Source of the DNA: a virus
Reading direction: 5' to 3' (one strand)
Virus record (IMG/VR): IMGVR_UViG_3300012000_000047
Span: 1-40,610 of that record
Length of the DNA: 40,610 bases
The position numbers and the translations under genes are program-made. A model generated the notes under the pieces. The model ran no database searches and was not told the origin of the DNA. It worked only from the letters and a program-made list of their open reading frames with translations. Position 1 is the first letter of the stretch. The number at the start of each line of letters is the position of its first letter. This document shows positions 6,686-15,330 of this stretch, piece by piece.

Positions 6686-7021
6686 ATGGAGCGACGACGC
6701 AAAAAATCGGACTTCAACTGGCCGTTCCTCAAGATTCGCCGTGAGCGGATCGAGGCGGCGGATCGGCTCCGTTCTCAGGCAGCACAGGAGACGTGCGGCA
6801 TGGAGTTCGTCGGCGAACTCAGTGGCTTGGCCTGGGCGACTTGCCGCAAGAACGCGAGGCGGCTGGAGAAGGCGTCGTCGCTCTATCGGAGCGCCGGCCT
6901 CGGCGCGGCGGCCGTCGATGCGATTACTTCTGCTGCTGAACTGTGGTCGAAGGTCGGAGAGCGTTCACACGCAAAGGGCTGCCGCGACGCGGCGGCGTCA
7001 ATGGACACGTTTTACCCCTAA
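6686..7021 (+). CDS. Hypothetical protein (111 aa)
   Basis: A helical protein with a very basic start (MERRRKKSDFNW), two or three Ala/Arg/Glu-rich helices and Cys residues (CGMEF, ATCRKNARR, AKGCRD). The ribosome site is GAGGAGACAGGAG. No family is recognised. It lies in the run of small genes leading into the helicase. Confidence 0.45.
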   Translation: MERRRKKSDFNWPFLKIRRERIEAADRLRSQAAQETCGMEFVGELSGLAWATCRKNARRLEKASSLYRSAGLGAAAVDAITSAAELWSKVGERSHAKGCRDAAASMDTFYP

Positions 7022-7032
7022 GGAGAATTGCA

Positions 7033-7317
7033 ATGACGGCAGGAGAGAAGGTGTTTGTCGCGCTTCCGGTGTACGGAGCCGGCTCGGAGCCCAAGGGCCA
7101 CGTCACCGAGGGTACGGTGGTTGCGGAAGGCGAGCGTGGCGAAGTGGTCGTGAAGGCCTCGCACGGTGGCATCTACACCTACGGAGGCCCGTTCTCGGAC
7201 TCGAAGGTATTCGCCACCGAGGGCGAAGCCTGGGGCCACTGTGCTGCTGTGCTGCGGCGACGGGCGGCCCAGGTGTCGGAGGCTGCGGAGGCCTGCGAGG
7301 CAAGGCTCTCAACATGA
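7033..7317 (+). CDS. Hypothetical protein (94 aa) upstream of the helicase
   Basis: The first 60 residues (GEKVFVALPVYG... through VVVKASHGGIYTYGG) look like a small all-beta domain. The remainder is an Ala/Glu/Arg helix. AAGGAG precedes the ATG. Its TGA overlaps the helicase ATG, so the two are probably translated together. Not recognised. Confidence 0.45.
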   Translation: MTAGEKVFVALPVYGAGSEPKGHVTEGTVVAEGERGEVVVKASHGGIYTYGGPFSDSKVFATEGEAWGHCAAVLRRRAAQVSEAAEACEARLST

Positions 7318-8660
7318 ACCTCTGGCCCAATCAACTCGAAGAGGCGGCCATGATCGCCGGCAATCCGTTCGCGTTCATCGCGGCGGACATGGGGACTGGC
7401 AAGTCCGCCGCCGCGATCGAGGGGCTTCGGCAGTGCGGTCGAGTGCTGATCGTCTGCCCGATCGCGGTTGGGCCTGCCTGGGTCAAGCAGTTCAGCCTCT
7501 GGGACAACACCCGCGACGTCTGCCTCGCCGTTGATGGGTCGGCGGCGAGGCGGGCGGCGTCGATCTCGGCAACAGGCGAGCGGTGCGCGGTGATCGTGAA
7601 CTACGACGCCGTCTGGCGGGGCGGCGTCGGAAAAGCCGTGAACTCGCTTCAGTGGGATGCGATCGTGCTGGACGAGTCTCACAAGATCAAGTCTCCGAGC
7701 GGCCGGGCATCGCGGTGGCTCGCGAAACTCGCTGCTTCGCAGCCCAAGGCGAAGCGTGTCTGCATGACCGGAACTCCGACGCCGCACTCGCCGCTCGACT
7801 GGTGGGCTCAGTTCCGCTTCCTCGATCCGAGGATTCTCGGCTCATCGTACACAGGCTACCGCTCCAGGATCGCCGTCACGCATCCGCGATACCCTGGCTG
7901 GGTCAAGGAGTTCAAGGCCGAGGCCCTGGAGGCCCTGAGCCGTCGCATCGACCAGCACGTCTACAGAATCAAGGCTGACGACGTCCTGACGCTGCCGGAG
8001 ATTCTGCACGTCGACGTGCCGCTGCGGTTGTCGCCTGCGAACCGCAAGTATTACGACAGGCTCGAAGACGACCTCGTTTCGACCCTGGAGAGCGGCGAGA
8101 CGGTGACGGCTGCGAACAAACTCGTCGTCGTCACGCGACTGCAACAGGCGACGTCAGGCTTCGCCGTCGACGAGAGCGGCGAGACGGTGCAACTCTCGGG
8201 AGACAACCCGAAGGCCGAGGCGATTGCCGAGTTGCTAGAAAGCCTGCCGGCCAACGAGCCGATCGTGATCTTCTGCAAGTTTGTCCATGACATCCAAGTC
8301 TGTCAGTCTGTTCTCGACCGACTTGGCATCTCGCACAGCGAGTTGTCGGGCAGAAAAAAATCCCTGGACACATGGCAACGCGGCGATACGATCGCACTCG
8401 TCGTGCAGCAGCAAGCCGGAGGAGTTGGAGTTGACTGCACAAGGGCGGCCTACGCGGCTTACTTCTCGCTGTCGCACTCACTGGGCGACTTCGAGCAGAG
8501 CCTCGCGAGGCTGCGACGGCCGGGCCAGAACAGGCCCTGTCGCTTCTACCACCTGATCTGCGAGGACACCGTCGATGCCACCATCTACGGAGCCCTCCAA
8601 TCGAAGCGAGACGTGACGGAAGAAGTTCTCAAGAGGCTGCAACGGAGGGCAATCGCATGA
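7314..8660 (+). CDS. SNF2-type superfamily 2 helicase/translocase
   Basis: A 448-residue ATP-dependent DNA translocase. Motif I is DMGTGKS (residues 25-31), motif Ia VLIVCPIAVGPAWVKQF (44-60), motif II DESH (120-123) and motif III MTGTPTPHSP (about 153). The C-terminal domain has IVIFCKFVHDI, a LSGRKKS segment and motif VI QSLARLRRPGQ near residue 400. This is the compact SNF2/RapA-like form found in many phages next to recombination nucleases. ATG 7314 overlaps the preceding stop; a much longer in-frame upstream extension (from 6330) has no support. It sits directly before the exonuclease and probably acts in DNA replication or recombination. Confidence 0.9.
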   Translation: MNLWPNQLEEAAMIAGNPFAFIAADMGTGKSAAAIEGLRQCGRVLIVCPIAVGPAWVKQFSLWDNTRDVCLAVDGSAARRAASISATGERCAVIVNYDAVWRGGVGKAVNSLQWDAIVLDESHKIKSPSGRASRWLAKLAASQPKAKRVCMTGTPTPHSPLDWWAQFRFLDPRILGSSYTGYRSRIAVTHPRYPGWVKEFKAEALEALSRRIDQHVYRIKADDVLTLPEILHVDVPLRLSPANRKYYDRLEDDLVSTLESGETVTAANKLVVVTRLQQATSGFAVDESGETVQLSGDNPKAEAIAELLESLPANEPIVIFCKFVHDIQVCQSVLDRLGISHSELSGRKKSLDTWQRGDTIALVVQQQAGGVGVDCTRAAYAAYFSLSHSLGDFEQSLARLRRPGQNRPCRFYHLICEDTVDATIYGALQSKRDVTEEVLKRLQRRAIA

Positions 8661-9493
8661 TCGTCAGTACGGACACGGAAACCAGCGTCACCATTCACAT
8701 GGATATGCCCAACGAGGTGTATCACGCCGAGCGGGATCACATCAGCCGGTCGACGGCCCATCGCTACCGGGGCGTCGATGGTGGCCCCAGTCAGTGGTAC
8801 GTCGACACCTACGGCGAGAGCCTGTTCGGCGGCAACTCGGCCACGACGTTTGGCACGTTGGTGGACGTGGCCTGCGAGGCCGAGATGCGGGGCAACAACT
8901 GGCGGAACGCCGTCGCCGTGCCTCCGCCTGGGGTGCTGGCGGCGGACGGCTCGCGTCGCGGCAAGGCCTTCCAGGAGTGGCGGGCCTCGCTGATGCCTGG
9001 GGCTCTGGAGTGCGCGGCGGCTGACTTCGTGAAGGTCGAGCGGATCATCGCCTCGATCCGCAAGCACCGCATGGCGAACGCGTTGCTGGAGGCGGCGACT
9101 CACACGCAGTACACGGTGTTCTGGACAGACGCCGATGGTCATCGCCGCAAGGCTCGCGCCGACGGTGTGACGAACAAGTGTTGGTTCGACTTGAAGACCA
9201 CGTCCAGCGAGTGGCGTGACCTGAAGTGGTCGTTCGCCCGGTTCGGATACGACTGGCAGGCTGTCTGGTACTCGGACGCGGCGGCGGTCGCAGGCTTCGA
9301 GGCCTTTGAGTTTCCGTTCATCGTCGTCCAGACGTTCGCGCCGTTTGCAGTGCGTGTCGTGAGACTCTCGGAAGGAGTGCTGACTCGCGCTGCCTTCGAG
9401 ATCAAGGACACGCTCAAACTGATTCGTGATCGACGGGCGTCGGGCGACTACTTCCCCGAGCAGTATCACGACTTGGTGGAACTCGACTTCTAG
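8657..9493 (+). CDS. PD-(D/E)XK exonuclease (RecE/Cas4/lambda-Exo-like)
   Basis: The sequence begins with the typical NEVYHAERDHISRSTAHRY (recognition block of phage RecE-like exonucleases). It carries the nuclease core as KARADG (the motif II Asp) followed by WFDLKTT (Asp-X-Lys, motif III), then a helix with YDWQAVWYSDAA corresponding to the conserved QxxxY block. The 278-residue length is usual. It presumably resects DNA ends for annealing. ATG 8657 overlaps the helicase stop; ATG at 8699, which gives MDMPNEVYHA, is an equally natural start because phage homologues usually begin there. The neighbour downstream may be its ssDNA-binding partner. Confidence 0.8.
   Translation: MIVSTDTETSVTIHMDMPNEVYHAERDHISRSTAHRYRGVDGGPSQWYVDTYGESLFGGNSATTFGTLVDVACEAEMRGNNWRNAVAVPPPGVLAADGSRRGKAFQEWRASLMPGALECAAADFVKVERIIASIRKHRMANALLEAATHTQYTVFWTDADGHRRKARADGVTNKCWFDLKTTSSEWRDLKWSFARFGYDWQAVWYSDAAAVAGFEAFEFPFIVVQTFAPFAVRVVRLSEGVLTRAAFEIKDTLKLIRDRRASGDYFPEQYHDLVELDF
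8666..8683 (+). promoter_or_regulatory. Early 18-bp junction motif, copy 4
   Basis: AGTACGGA-CACGG-AAACC lies within the first codons of the exonuclease frame if ATG 8657 is used, and upstream of the gene if ATG 8699 is used. Its presence here slightly favours the 8699 start. Confidence 0.35.
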
Positions 9494-9527
9494 TGTTGGT
9501 TGGTTTTTTTCCTGAGGAGGCTCACAC

Positions 9528-10331
9528 ATGAGCGGTTTGACGACGGTTGATGGTTTCCGCGCCCTGTCGGAGGGCAGCGTCACGGACGACTTGCTGTCCG
9601 CAAACCTGGGCGGAGAGTCGCTGCGGAGCAGCGATCTCACCTGGGTCAAGATTCCCACGGGCGGCGCGACACGGTGGTCGTGGTCGACCAAGGCCGGCAT
9701 GGACTTCAGCGAGAAGGCGATCAAGGGCCTGCTCGTCGTAGTCGGTCGGACGGAGTCGGTGTTGTGGCCGCAGGCCGACGCGACGCCGGGGAGCAGGCCT
9801 CTGCTCGTCAGCGACGACGGTCGGATCGCGTATCGGTGCGGGTCGGACTTCGGCGACCTCGATCGCAACGTGATCGAGGCGGCCAAGAACGCCGACGGCA
9901 CCTACTCCGTGGCGAAGATTCCCTACTTCGCATGGGAGGGTCGCGGGCCGGGCTCGAAGCCGCCCCGCGCGAAGTCGAGCCGGGTTCTCGGCATCCTCCG
10001 CGAGGAGGATTCGCTGCCGGTGTTCTGCCGCGTGAGCCAGACGAGCCTGCGGGCCGTCGACGATCTCCTGCGGGGCATCACGGCCGAGGGGCTGTTTCAC
10101 TACCGTGCGGTGGTGGAACTGACCCTGGAGAAGCGGAAGGGCGCCCGTGCGGAGTACGCCGTCCTCGTCGCCAAGAAGGTCGGCGAGATCAGCGATGAGC
10201 AGGGCCGGCTGGCGAAGGCGAAGATCACCGACGTGATGACGTCGATCGTGTCTCCGCCGGCGTCGAGCCGTGCCGTGGCAGCCGTCGCCGAGGCGGTTGC
10301 CGTCTCGTCGAACGAAGCCGTTCCGTTCTGA
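9528..10331 (+). CDS. Putative phage ssDNA-binding/annealing protein
   Basis: A 267-residue protein directly after the exonuclease, with GAGGAG at 9515-9520. Recognisable blocks are WSWSTKAGMDFSEKAIKGLLV, LWPQADATPGSRPLLVS, DFGDLDRNVIEAA, VAKIPYFAWEG and a late FHYRAVVELTLEK. I remember proteins of this pattern beside RecE-like nucleases in other phages. The tail is Ala/Val-rich and ends in EAVPF, recalling the C-terminal tip of SSB proteins, although it is not strongly acidic. Assignment to DNA binding comes from context and that tail; no catalytic motif is visible. Confidence 0.5.
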   Translation: MSGLTTVDGFRALSEGSVTDDLLSANLGGESLRSSDLTWVKIPTGGATRWSWSTKAGMDFSEKAIKGLLVVVGRTESVLWPQADATPGSRPLLVSDDGRIAYRCGSDFGDLDRNVIEAAKNADGTYSVAKIPYFAWEGRGPGSKPPRAKSSRVLGILREEDSLPVFCRVSQTSLRAVDDLLRGITAEGLFHYRAVVELTLEKRKGARAEYAVLVAKKVGEISDEQGRLAKAKITDVMTSIVSPPASSRAVAAVAEAVAVSSNEAVPF

Positions 10332-10366
10332 GCAAGGGCCTGCGGCCTCGCTGCTGTGTCTTCAGA

Positions 10367-10397
10367 CCCCCTCGCCGAGACTTGCTCGGCGAGGGGG
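10367..10397 (+). terminator. Rho-independent terminator
   Basis: A 13-bp perfect GC-rich stem, CCCCCTCGCCGAG (10367-10379) with CTCGGCGAGGGGG (10385-10397), has a 5-nt loop and is followed by CATCTTTCT. It lies in the 104-bp gap after the ssDNA-binding-like gene and separates the exonuclease block from the primase-polymerase. Confidence 0.7.
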
Positions 10398-10435
10398 CAT
10401 CTTTCTGCACTCAAGTCTTTCAAGGAGGAAAAACT

Positions 10436-12052
10436 GTGAAGTACGACGCCGAAGGTATGTTCAAGGAGGTCGCCAAACTCGCGGCCAGGGGCTGGAAAAT
10501 CTGCCGCCTGTGGGGCGTGATGGACAACGGGAAATGCACATGCGGCAAGGCCGACTGCGGAACTCCCGGAAAGCACCCCAGCGGCGGAGCAGGGTGGCAG
10601 CACCGCGCGACGGACAACGAGGACGACATCTCGTACTGGTTCGACAGCGTCGATGAGCCCCACACCCGCCTCAACGTCGGAGTGAGGCTCGGAGCGACGA
10701 GCGGCGTCATCGACGTCGAGTTCGACTCGCCCGAGGCCGAAGCCGCGCTCAAGCGGTACGGGCTCGATCTGATCGACACGCCGGCCTACTCCAGCGGCCG
10801 AGGCGTCCACCGAATCTTCGTTCACGAAGACTGGATGCCAGACTCTGGCGTCGTCAAGGTCGAGGGCATCGAAGTTCGGATCGGCGGCGGCGGCACGGCG
10901 AGCCAGTCCGTGATCCCTCCGTCCTGGCACAAGTCAGGAGTCCAGTACAAGTGGCTGCCAGGGCGGTCTCCGGAGGAGGTGAATCCGGCGAGGCTTCCAG
11001 ATGCCTTCAGGGACGCGGTGCTGGCGTCCTCGCGTCGCCAGCGGTCGGGCGTCACTGCTCAGGCGAGGAAGGCCCTGAGGGCGGCCGACAGGATTTCCGA
11101 AGGTGGCCGGCACGCGTTCCTGGTCGGCATCGCCTCCAAGTTGGCGGCCCGCATCCGCCAGCACACGGGCGAGGAACTGGAAGAGTTGACGCAGACGATG
11201 CTCTGCGTCAACGCGGCAATGTGTGAGCCGCCGAAGGGAGACGCCGAGGTCTCCAAGATTGCCTCCGATCAGTTTGCGTACTACCGCGACCGTGCCATAG
11301 CGAGACGGGCGTCAGGCAAGTTCAAGTTCGAGCAGTACGGTCTGGTCTGGAACTCCGAAGAACGGTGCTGGGAGCCTGGGGAGTGGAGACTCACGATCGT
11401 TCGCGGGGAACACGCCGAGTACAAGTTGCGGGTTCCCGTCCCGCATGAGAACCGAAGCGTCACGGTGCGGCTCTCGGCGGAGGAGTGGGTCACTCCTCGA
11501 AAAGTCGCCGTGAGAATCCTGGAGGCCACCGGGAAGGTCAATCCGCTCGATCCGAATCCAACGCGGTGGGCAAGGGCCTGGACGGGGGAGTCGATCAAGA
11601 ACGACGAGGGCGGATACGACGACATTCGGGGCCTCATGTCTCTGTTGACCGACGACGCCGAGAGCGAGATTCCGCCTCCGGAGGCGAATGTCACGACGTA
11701 CAACGCGTCGATTCTGCTCTCGTACCTGGACTCGCACCAGAAGGCCGAGGCCAGCGACGAGGACGACAGGAAGCCAAACCACTCAGGTCTGCCGAAGTGG
11801 ATTCAAGCCTCGTCCGGAGAGTGGTGCCTGTGGCTCAAGTGGCATGAGACCGTCAGCAAGGCATGGCAGATCGCCAAGGCAGGAGCGTTGGGGATTTCGC
11901 AGCGGGCTGCCCTCAAGGAAGCCATCTTGGATGCGGCCGGCGAGAAGACGATCTCGATGATCTCCAAGAAGGTCAACGGCCGCCAAGGGAAGTGGTACAT
12001 CTTCCGCGAGCGTCACATCGACGCCCTGAGGAAACTCGCCGATTCCGTATAG
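10436..12052 (+). CDS. Bifunctional DNA primase-polymerase (PrimPol family)
   Basis: The 538-residue protein starts with a prim-pol N-terminal helix (LAARGWKICRL) and a Cys/His cluster C34, C36, C41 and H47 (CTCGKADCGTPGKHP). The active-site strand is GVIDVEFDS (Asp93-Val-Glu95), followed by SSGRGVHRIFVH, which matches the phosphate-binding block of the bifunctional primase/polymerase family (PF09250). This family makes primers and extends them. The C-terminal 300 residues lack Walker motifs, so the helicase is supplied separately, probably by the UvrD-like gene. GTG 10436 was chosen because AAGGAGG lies 7 nt upstream; the frame is open back to a TTG inside the terminator, which is not credible. 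Confidence 0.8.
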   Translation: MKYDAEGMFKEVAKLAARGWKICRLWGVMDNGKCTCGKADCGTPGKHPSGGAGWQHRATDNEDDISYWFDSVDEPHTRLNVGVRLGATSGVIDVEFDSPEAEAALKRYGLDLIDTPAYSSGRGVHRIFVHEDWMPDSGVVKVEGIEVRIGGGGTASQSVIPPSWHKSGVQYKWLPGRSPEEVNPARLPDAFRDAVLASSRRQRSGVTAQARKALRAADRISEGGRHAFLVGIASKLAARIRQHTGEELEELTQTMLCVNAAMCEPPKGDAEVSKIASDQFAYYRDRAIARRASGKFKFEQYGLVWNSEERCWEPGEWRLTIVRGEHAEYKLRVPVPHENRSVTVRLSAEEWVTPRKVAVRILEATGKVNPLDPNPTRWARAWTGESIKNDEGGYDDIRGLMSLLTDDAESEIPPPEANVTTYNASILLSYLDSHQKAEASDEDDRKPNHSGLPKWIQASSGEWCLWLKWHETVSKAWQIAKAGALGISQRAALKEAILDAAGEKTISMISKKVNGRQGKWYIFRERHIDALRKLADSV

Positions 12053-12211
12053 GGAGACAATTTCTCTCCACCACGAAATTACGCGGTATAGGTGGTATAC
12101 CCCCCAAATCCGCAATGGTTCGACCTGTAAAAATAGGGATTTTTTCTCCTTATATCTATTCCGTTTGGAACTGGCATAGGGCTGCATAGGCGGTATATCC
12201 GGAGGCGTAAA
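12053..12211. other. Gene-free AT-rich region between primase and helicase, possible replication origin
   Basis: It holds the first copy of the 80-bp repeat and a set of GGTATAG-like words: GTATAGG, CGGTATAGG, TGGTATACC, TGGCATAGG, TGCATAGG and CGGTATATCC. In this GC-rich genome the A/T tract TAAAAATAGGGATTTTTT is exceptional. Iteron-like repeats plus an AT-rich tract between a primase-polymerase and a helicase fit an origin. This is inference; a regulatory region for the helicase is the alternative. Confidence 0.4.
12084..12163 (+). repeat. 80-bp element, copy 1
   Basis: Matches 38777-38855 with only three differences (one C more in the C-run, one C/T and one G/A change). It starts CGGTATAGGTGGTATACC, includes CCGCAATGGTT and ends CTCCTTATATCTATTCCG. 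Weaker similarity continues upstream (ACAATTTC, CCAC, ATT-CGC) in both copies. It carries no open reading frame of its own. Confidence 0.85.
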
Positions 12212-13876
12212 ATGAGGGCGAAAGTAGAGCGGGCAATCGGCGGCGCGGGGACGGGGAAGACTCGGCTCATTCTGGAGCGGCTGACCCAGGCGAAGGACGA
12301 GTTGGGCCTGAGCGTGGACGAGATCGGGTTCTGCACCTTCACCCGAGCCGGGCGGGCGGAGATCGCGGAGCGGGCCGCCGACGCCTGGGGGGTCTCTCCC
12401 GAAGACCTCACGCGGCGCGGCTGGTTCCGCACGGCTCCCTCGATCGCTCACCGCTGCTGCGGAGTCGAGGAGGGGCAGTTGATCGAGGGCGTCAGCGGAG
12501 ACGAGTGGGTCAGCAATGTCCTGGGAGGTCGGGTTCACACGAAGAGCGACGCCCGTGGTGAGCGGCAGTACGTCACCGATGAGAATGACACCATCCCGCT
12601 AGCGATGAGGGCCTGGGAACTGGCCCGCAGCCGGATGGAGCCGCTCTCCAAGACTCTCCGACGCTGGGCGACTTGCAACGAGCGGTCTCCGGAACTGACG
12701 GAGGCCACGGCGATCATCCGGAAGTACGAGTTGGCGAAACTCCGAGAGGGCCGACTCGACTTCAGCGACATGATTGCCGGCTTCGCTGGGGTGCGGTTCA
12801 CCGTCGACGGGCCGGTCGAGATCGAGCCAATGGGCGACACGCCGGAGTCGCTTCGTGTGCTGGCCGTCGACGAGGCTCAGGACAGTTCTCCATTGGTCGA
12901 TCGAGTCTGCCGTCGACTTGCCGGCGGCGGCCGAGTCGAGCGAATATGGCTGTGTGGCGATCCGTACCAGTCGATCCACAGTTTCGCCGGCGGCGACTAC
13001 AGCCTGTTCCTGGCCTGGGACGCAGACGAGTACACCATGCCGCAGTCCTACCGTTGCCCGAGTGAGATTCTCGCGCTCGGAGAGCGTTGCCTGAGGCAGA
13101 TGAATCGGGGCTACCGAGACCGTGGCATCCGTCCGGCCAGCCAAGGCGGGCGAGTGGATCAGGTGGGCTCGGCCTGCGAGGCAATCGACCGGCTCACGGC
13201 CGACTCTAGCGCTCTCCTCCTGGGCCGATGTATGTTCAGCCTCGAAGAGTACGAGGCCGTTCTCAAGTCTCGACGCCTGCCGTACCAGTGGGTTGACAAG
13301 GGCCACGCTGCGGCTCAGATGTCTGGATACGGAAGCCTGTGGTCTCTCCAGCACGGCCGGGCCTGCCGGGGCGAAGACCTCGCTCACGCAGTCTCGATCC
13401 TGTCGGTCAAGACCGAGCGTCACGGAGTCCTGATGACTCGCGGCGCAAAGACTGCGTGGAAGGACGGCCGCAAGAGCCATCTCGACATCATCCGACCGAT
13501 CGACGACGACTTCGATCTCGTCGGGTTCACGCCTGAGATGCGGACGCTGGTTCGCGAGGGTCGGTGGGCCGAGGCGATCGAGCCCAAGTGCCAGGAGCGG
13601 GCTGCCCTCTGGCATGAGGCGGCGACGAGGTTCGGCGAGTCGCTCGCCAGCAATCCGCCGATCCGGCTCTCGACGATCCATTCGGCCAAGGGGCTCGAAG
13701 CCGATCACGTCATCCTCTCCTCGATCTCCAGCCCGAGCGTCGACCGCTCTCGCGAGTCGTTGCCGGAACTGCACGACGAGGAGTGCCGCGTTGCCTACGT
13801 CGCCGTGACGAGGGCCAAGAAGTCGCTGACCTACGTTCAGGACGGCGACCGGAACAGGCTGGAGTTGCCACTGTGA
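12212..13876 (+). CDS. UvrD/Rep-like superfamily 1 DNA helicase
   Basis: Motif I is GGAGTGKT (residues 10-17), then GFCTFTRAGRAEIAERA (motif Ia), LDFSDMI, the Walker B VDEAQDSS (about 219-226), LCGDPYQSIHSFAGGD (motif III, with the Q-x-I-x-x-F signature), LSTIHSAKGLEADHVIL (motif V) and RVAYVAVTRAKKSL (motif VI). The 554-residue form is short, lacking large 1B/2B insertions, as in phage UvrD proteins. It follows the repeat region 12053-12211 and likely acts as the replicative or repair helicase. Ribosome site CCGGAGG. Its TGA overlaps the protease GTG. Confidence 0.9.
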   Translation: MRAKVERAIGGAGTGKTRLILERLTQAKDELGLSVDEIGFCTFTRAGRAEIAERAADAWGVSPEDLTRRGWFRTAPSIAHRCCGVEEGQLIEGVSGDEWVSNVLGGRVHTKSDARGERQYVTDENDTIPLAMRAWELARSRMEPLSKTLRRWATCNERSPELTEATAIIRKYELAKLREGRLDFSDMIAGFAGVRFTVDGPVEIEPMGDTPESLRVLAVDEAQDSSPLVDRVCRRLAGGGRVERIWLCGDPYQSIHSFAGGDYSLFLAWDADEYTMPQSYRCPSEILALGERCLRQMNRGYRDRGIRPASQGGRVDQVGSACEAIDRLTADSSALLLGRCMFSLEEYEAVLKSRRLPYQWVDKGHAAAQMSGYGSLWSLQHGRACRGEDLAHAVSILSVKTERHGVLMTRGAKTAWKDGRKSHLDIIRPIDDDFDLVGFTPEMRTLVREGRWAEAIEPKCQERAALWHEAATRFGESLASNPPIRLSTIHSAKGLEADHVILSSISSPSVDRSRESLPELHDEECRVAYVAVTRAKKSLTYVQDGDRNRLELPL

Positions 13877-14628
13877 ATCCAAGACTTGCCGCAGTTGCCG
13901 TTGTCGCCTTCGCCTTGATGGGCGGAACGATCAGCCCTCGCGTTGAGGACTCGAAGCACGTCGAGTACGGCAGCAAGTTTGTCCACGTCGCCAGGATTCG
14001 CTGCAAGGGCGACAAGACCGACGACAACCCCACCGGCGTGTGCATGGCATCGTGCGTGATCGTGTCGCCTCGCCATGTCCTGACGGCCGCCCACGTCGTC
14101 CGGGGAACGAGCCAGTGGAAGATCACGGGGCCAGACGGGGTCGAGCGAGAACTGGTGCGGATGCAGACCCATCCGCTCTACGGCGCAGGCAAGGGTGGCT
14201 CGAACGATCTGGCCGTCGGCACACTGCGGGAGCCGGTCGAGATGGAGTGGTATCCGGCGATCTACAAGGACGCGGACGAGTCGGGCAAGACGGCGTCGAT
14301 CGCCGGCTACGGGATGCGGGGCAACTTCCGCGACGGGGTCACGGGCTCCGACGGCAAGCGGCGGGCAGGCAGCAACGTGATCGACTCCGCCACGGAGGAC
14401 TACCTGATCTGCTCGATCTCGGGGCCGCCCTGGACGACGCTGGAGTTCCTGATCTGCGCGGGCGACAGCGGCGGAGGCCTGTTCCTGGGCAGCGAACTGG
14501 CCGGCATCAACTCTTGCATCATGGCCGAGGGCCGCTCGCCAACCGCAACGTACGGCGAGGAGTCCGTCCACGTCCGCCTGAGCGTCCACCGAGACTGGGT
14601 TCTCACGGAGATGACCCGCGATGAGTGA
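13873..14628 (+). CDS. Secreted trypsin-like serine protease
   Basis: A cleavable signal peptide is likely (MNPRLAAVAVVAFALMGGTISP). The catalytic triad is visible: H74 in LTAAHVV, D112 in SNDLAVG and S199 in GDSGGG, with an oxyanion-type Gly before the Asp-Ser. At 251 residues the protein is a single chymotrypsin-fold domain. The GTG start overlaps the helicase stop. A secreted protease inside a replication operon is unusual. It could act on the host envelope or in the periplasm, or defend against competing phages; none of these is shown by sequence. Confidence 0.85.
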   Translation: MNPRLAAVAVVAFALMGGTISPRVEDSKHVEYGSKFVHVARIRCKGDKTDDNPTGVCMASCVIVSPRHVLTAAHVVRGTSQWKITGPDGVERELVRMQTHPLYGAGKGGSNDLAVGTLREPVEMEWYPAIYKDADESGKTASIAGYGMRGNFRDGVTGSDGKRRAGSNVIDSATEDYLICSISGPPWTTLEFLICAGDSGGGLFLGSELAGINSCIMAEGRSPTATYGEESVHVRLSVHRDWVLTEMTRDE

Positions 14629-15106
14629 CTCGATGCTGTTCGACACGTCGCCCCTCGAAGGCGACGGTCAGTCAAAGAAGAAGGGCGGCCGCCGCAAGCC
14701 CAAGCAGGACGAGCCTCTGCCGATCCTGGCGAGCCAGGACGACTTCGACGATCGGCCGCCCCCGCTGGGGTTCCTGCTCTCGCTCGACTCAGTGCCGTGC
14801 AACCAGTGCGGCCTCCCGATGGACTTGGCCGAGGTCGTGATCATCAACGGCATCAAGCAGTGGCGAGTGCAGTGCGGCTGGTGGTGTATGCACTCTTGGC
14901 TCATGCCGCCGATTCCAGGCCTGCTCGATGCTGAAGAAAAGAAGGGCCGGGCCTTCGTTCTCCGCGAGGGTCGATTCGCCGGCAAGACTCTCGACGAAGT
15001 CTGGGACGAAGGCGGCGAGTGGTACATCCGCGAACTCGCGACGCTCGCCAAGAGCGACCGACTGGCGAAGGCAGCGAGCGAGTGGCTGGCGAAGAAAATC
15101 GCTTGA
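14621..15106 (+). CDS. Zinc-binding protein with ExoX-like C-terminal segment
   Basis: The 161-residue protein has a charged low-complexity start (KKKGGRRKPKQDE), a four-cysteine knuckle (CNQCG...VQCGWWC, about residues 59-88) and a C-terminal block REGRFAGKTLDEVWDEGGEWYIRELA (about 113-138). That block resembles the GKxKGKTxxEVxxxDPxYxxWL segment found at the end of ExoX-like and other phage nucleases. No nuclease core is present. It overlaps the protease end by 8 nt. Function unknown; nucleic-acid binding is likely. Confidence 0.5.
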   Translation: MSDSMLFDTSPLEGDGQSKKKGGRRKPKQDEPLPILASQDDFDDRPPPLGFLLSLDSVPCNQCGLPMDLAEVVIINGIKQWRVQCGWWCMHSWLMPPIPGLLDAEEKKGRAFVLREGRFAGKTLDEVWDEGGEWYIRELATLAKSDRLAKAASEWLAKKIA

Positions 15107-15130
15107 CCCGCTGTCTGGACACGCTAACCT
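15103..15130 (+). promoter_or_regulatory. Candidate promoter with early 18-bp motif (copy 5)
   Basis: TTGACC (15103-15108) and TAACCT (15125-15130) are 16 bp apart. The spacer and second hexamer form TGTCTGGA-CACGC-TAACC (15112-15129), the best match of the early junction motif together with 6649. It begins the 224-bp gap before 15331. Confidence 0.4.
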
Positions 15131-15140
15131 TCGAGCGTCT

Positions 15141-15185
15141 CGCCACGGAAGGTTCCGTGGCGGGCTCCACGGATCGGAGCCCGCC
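15141..15185 (+). repeat. Two overlapping palindromes
   Basis: CGCCACGGAA-GG-TTCCGTGGCG (15141-15162, 10-bp arms) overlaps GGCGGGCTCC-N7-GGAGCCCGCC (15159-15185, 10-bp arms). Only one of the two hairpins can form fully at a time. No T-run follows, so this is an attenuator-like or protein-binding element rather than a plain terminator. The remaining gap to 15330 shows no credible gene. Confidence 0.5.
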
Positions 15186-15330
15186 ACGGTGATTCCGGGA
15201 GGAATGGAGTCCCCGATCTATGTGGCCGTGGTCATCTCGCACGGTCGCCTCTGAACTCCGCCGGCTGGCGATGCGGATGCGTCGGCCTCACGCGGCTCGT
15301 CTACGTCTCATTCGCAGGGAGATTGCCAGC

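Noticed and set aside
6330-7313. N-terminal extension of the helicase
   Set aside because: Ser/Arg-rich out-of-frame reading of three upstream genes; ATG 7314 directly precedes the helicase motifs.
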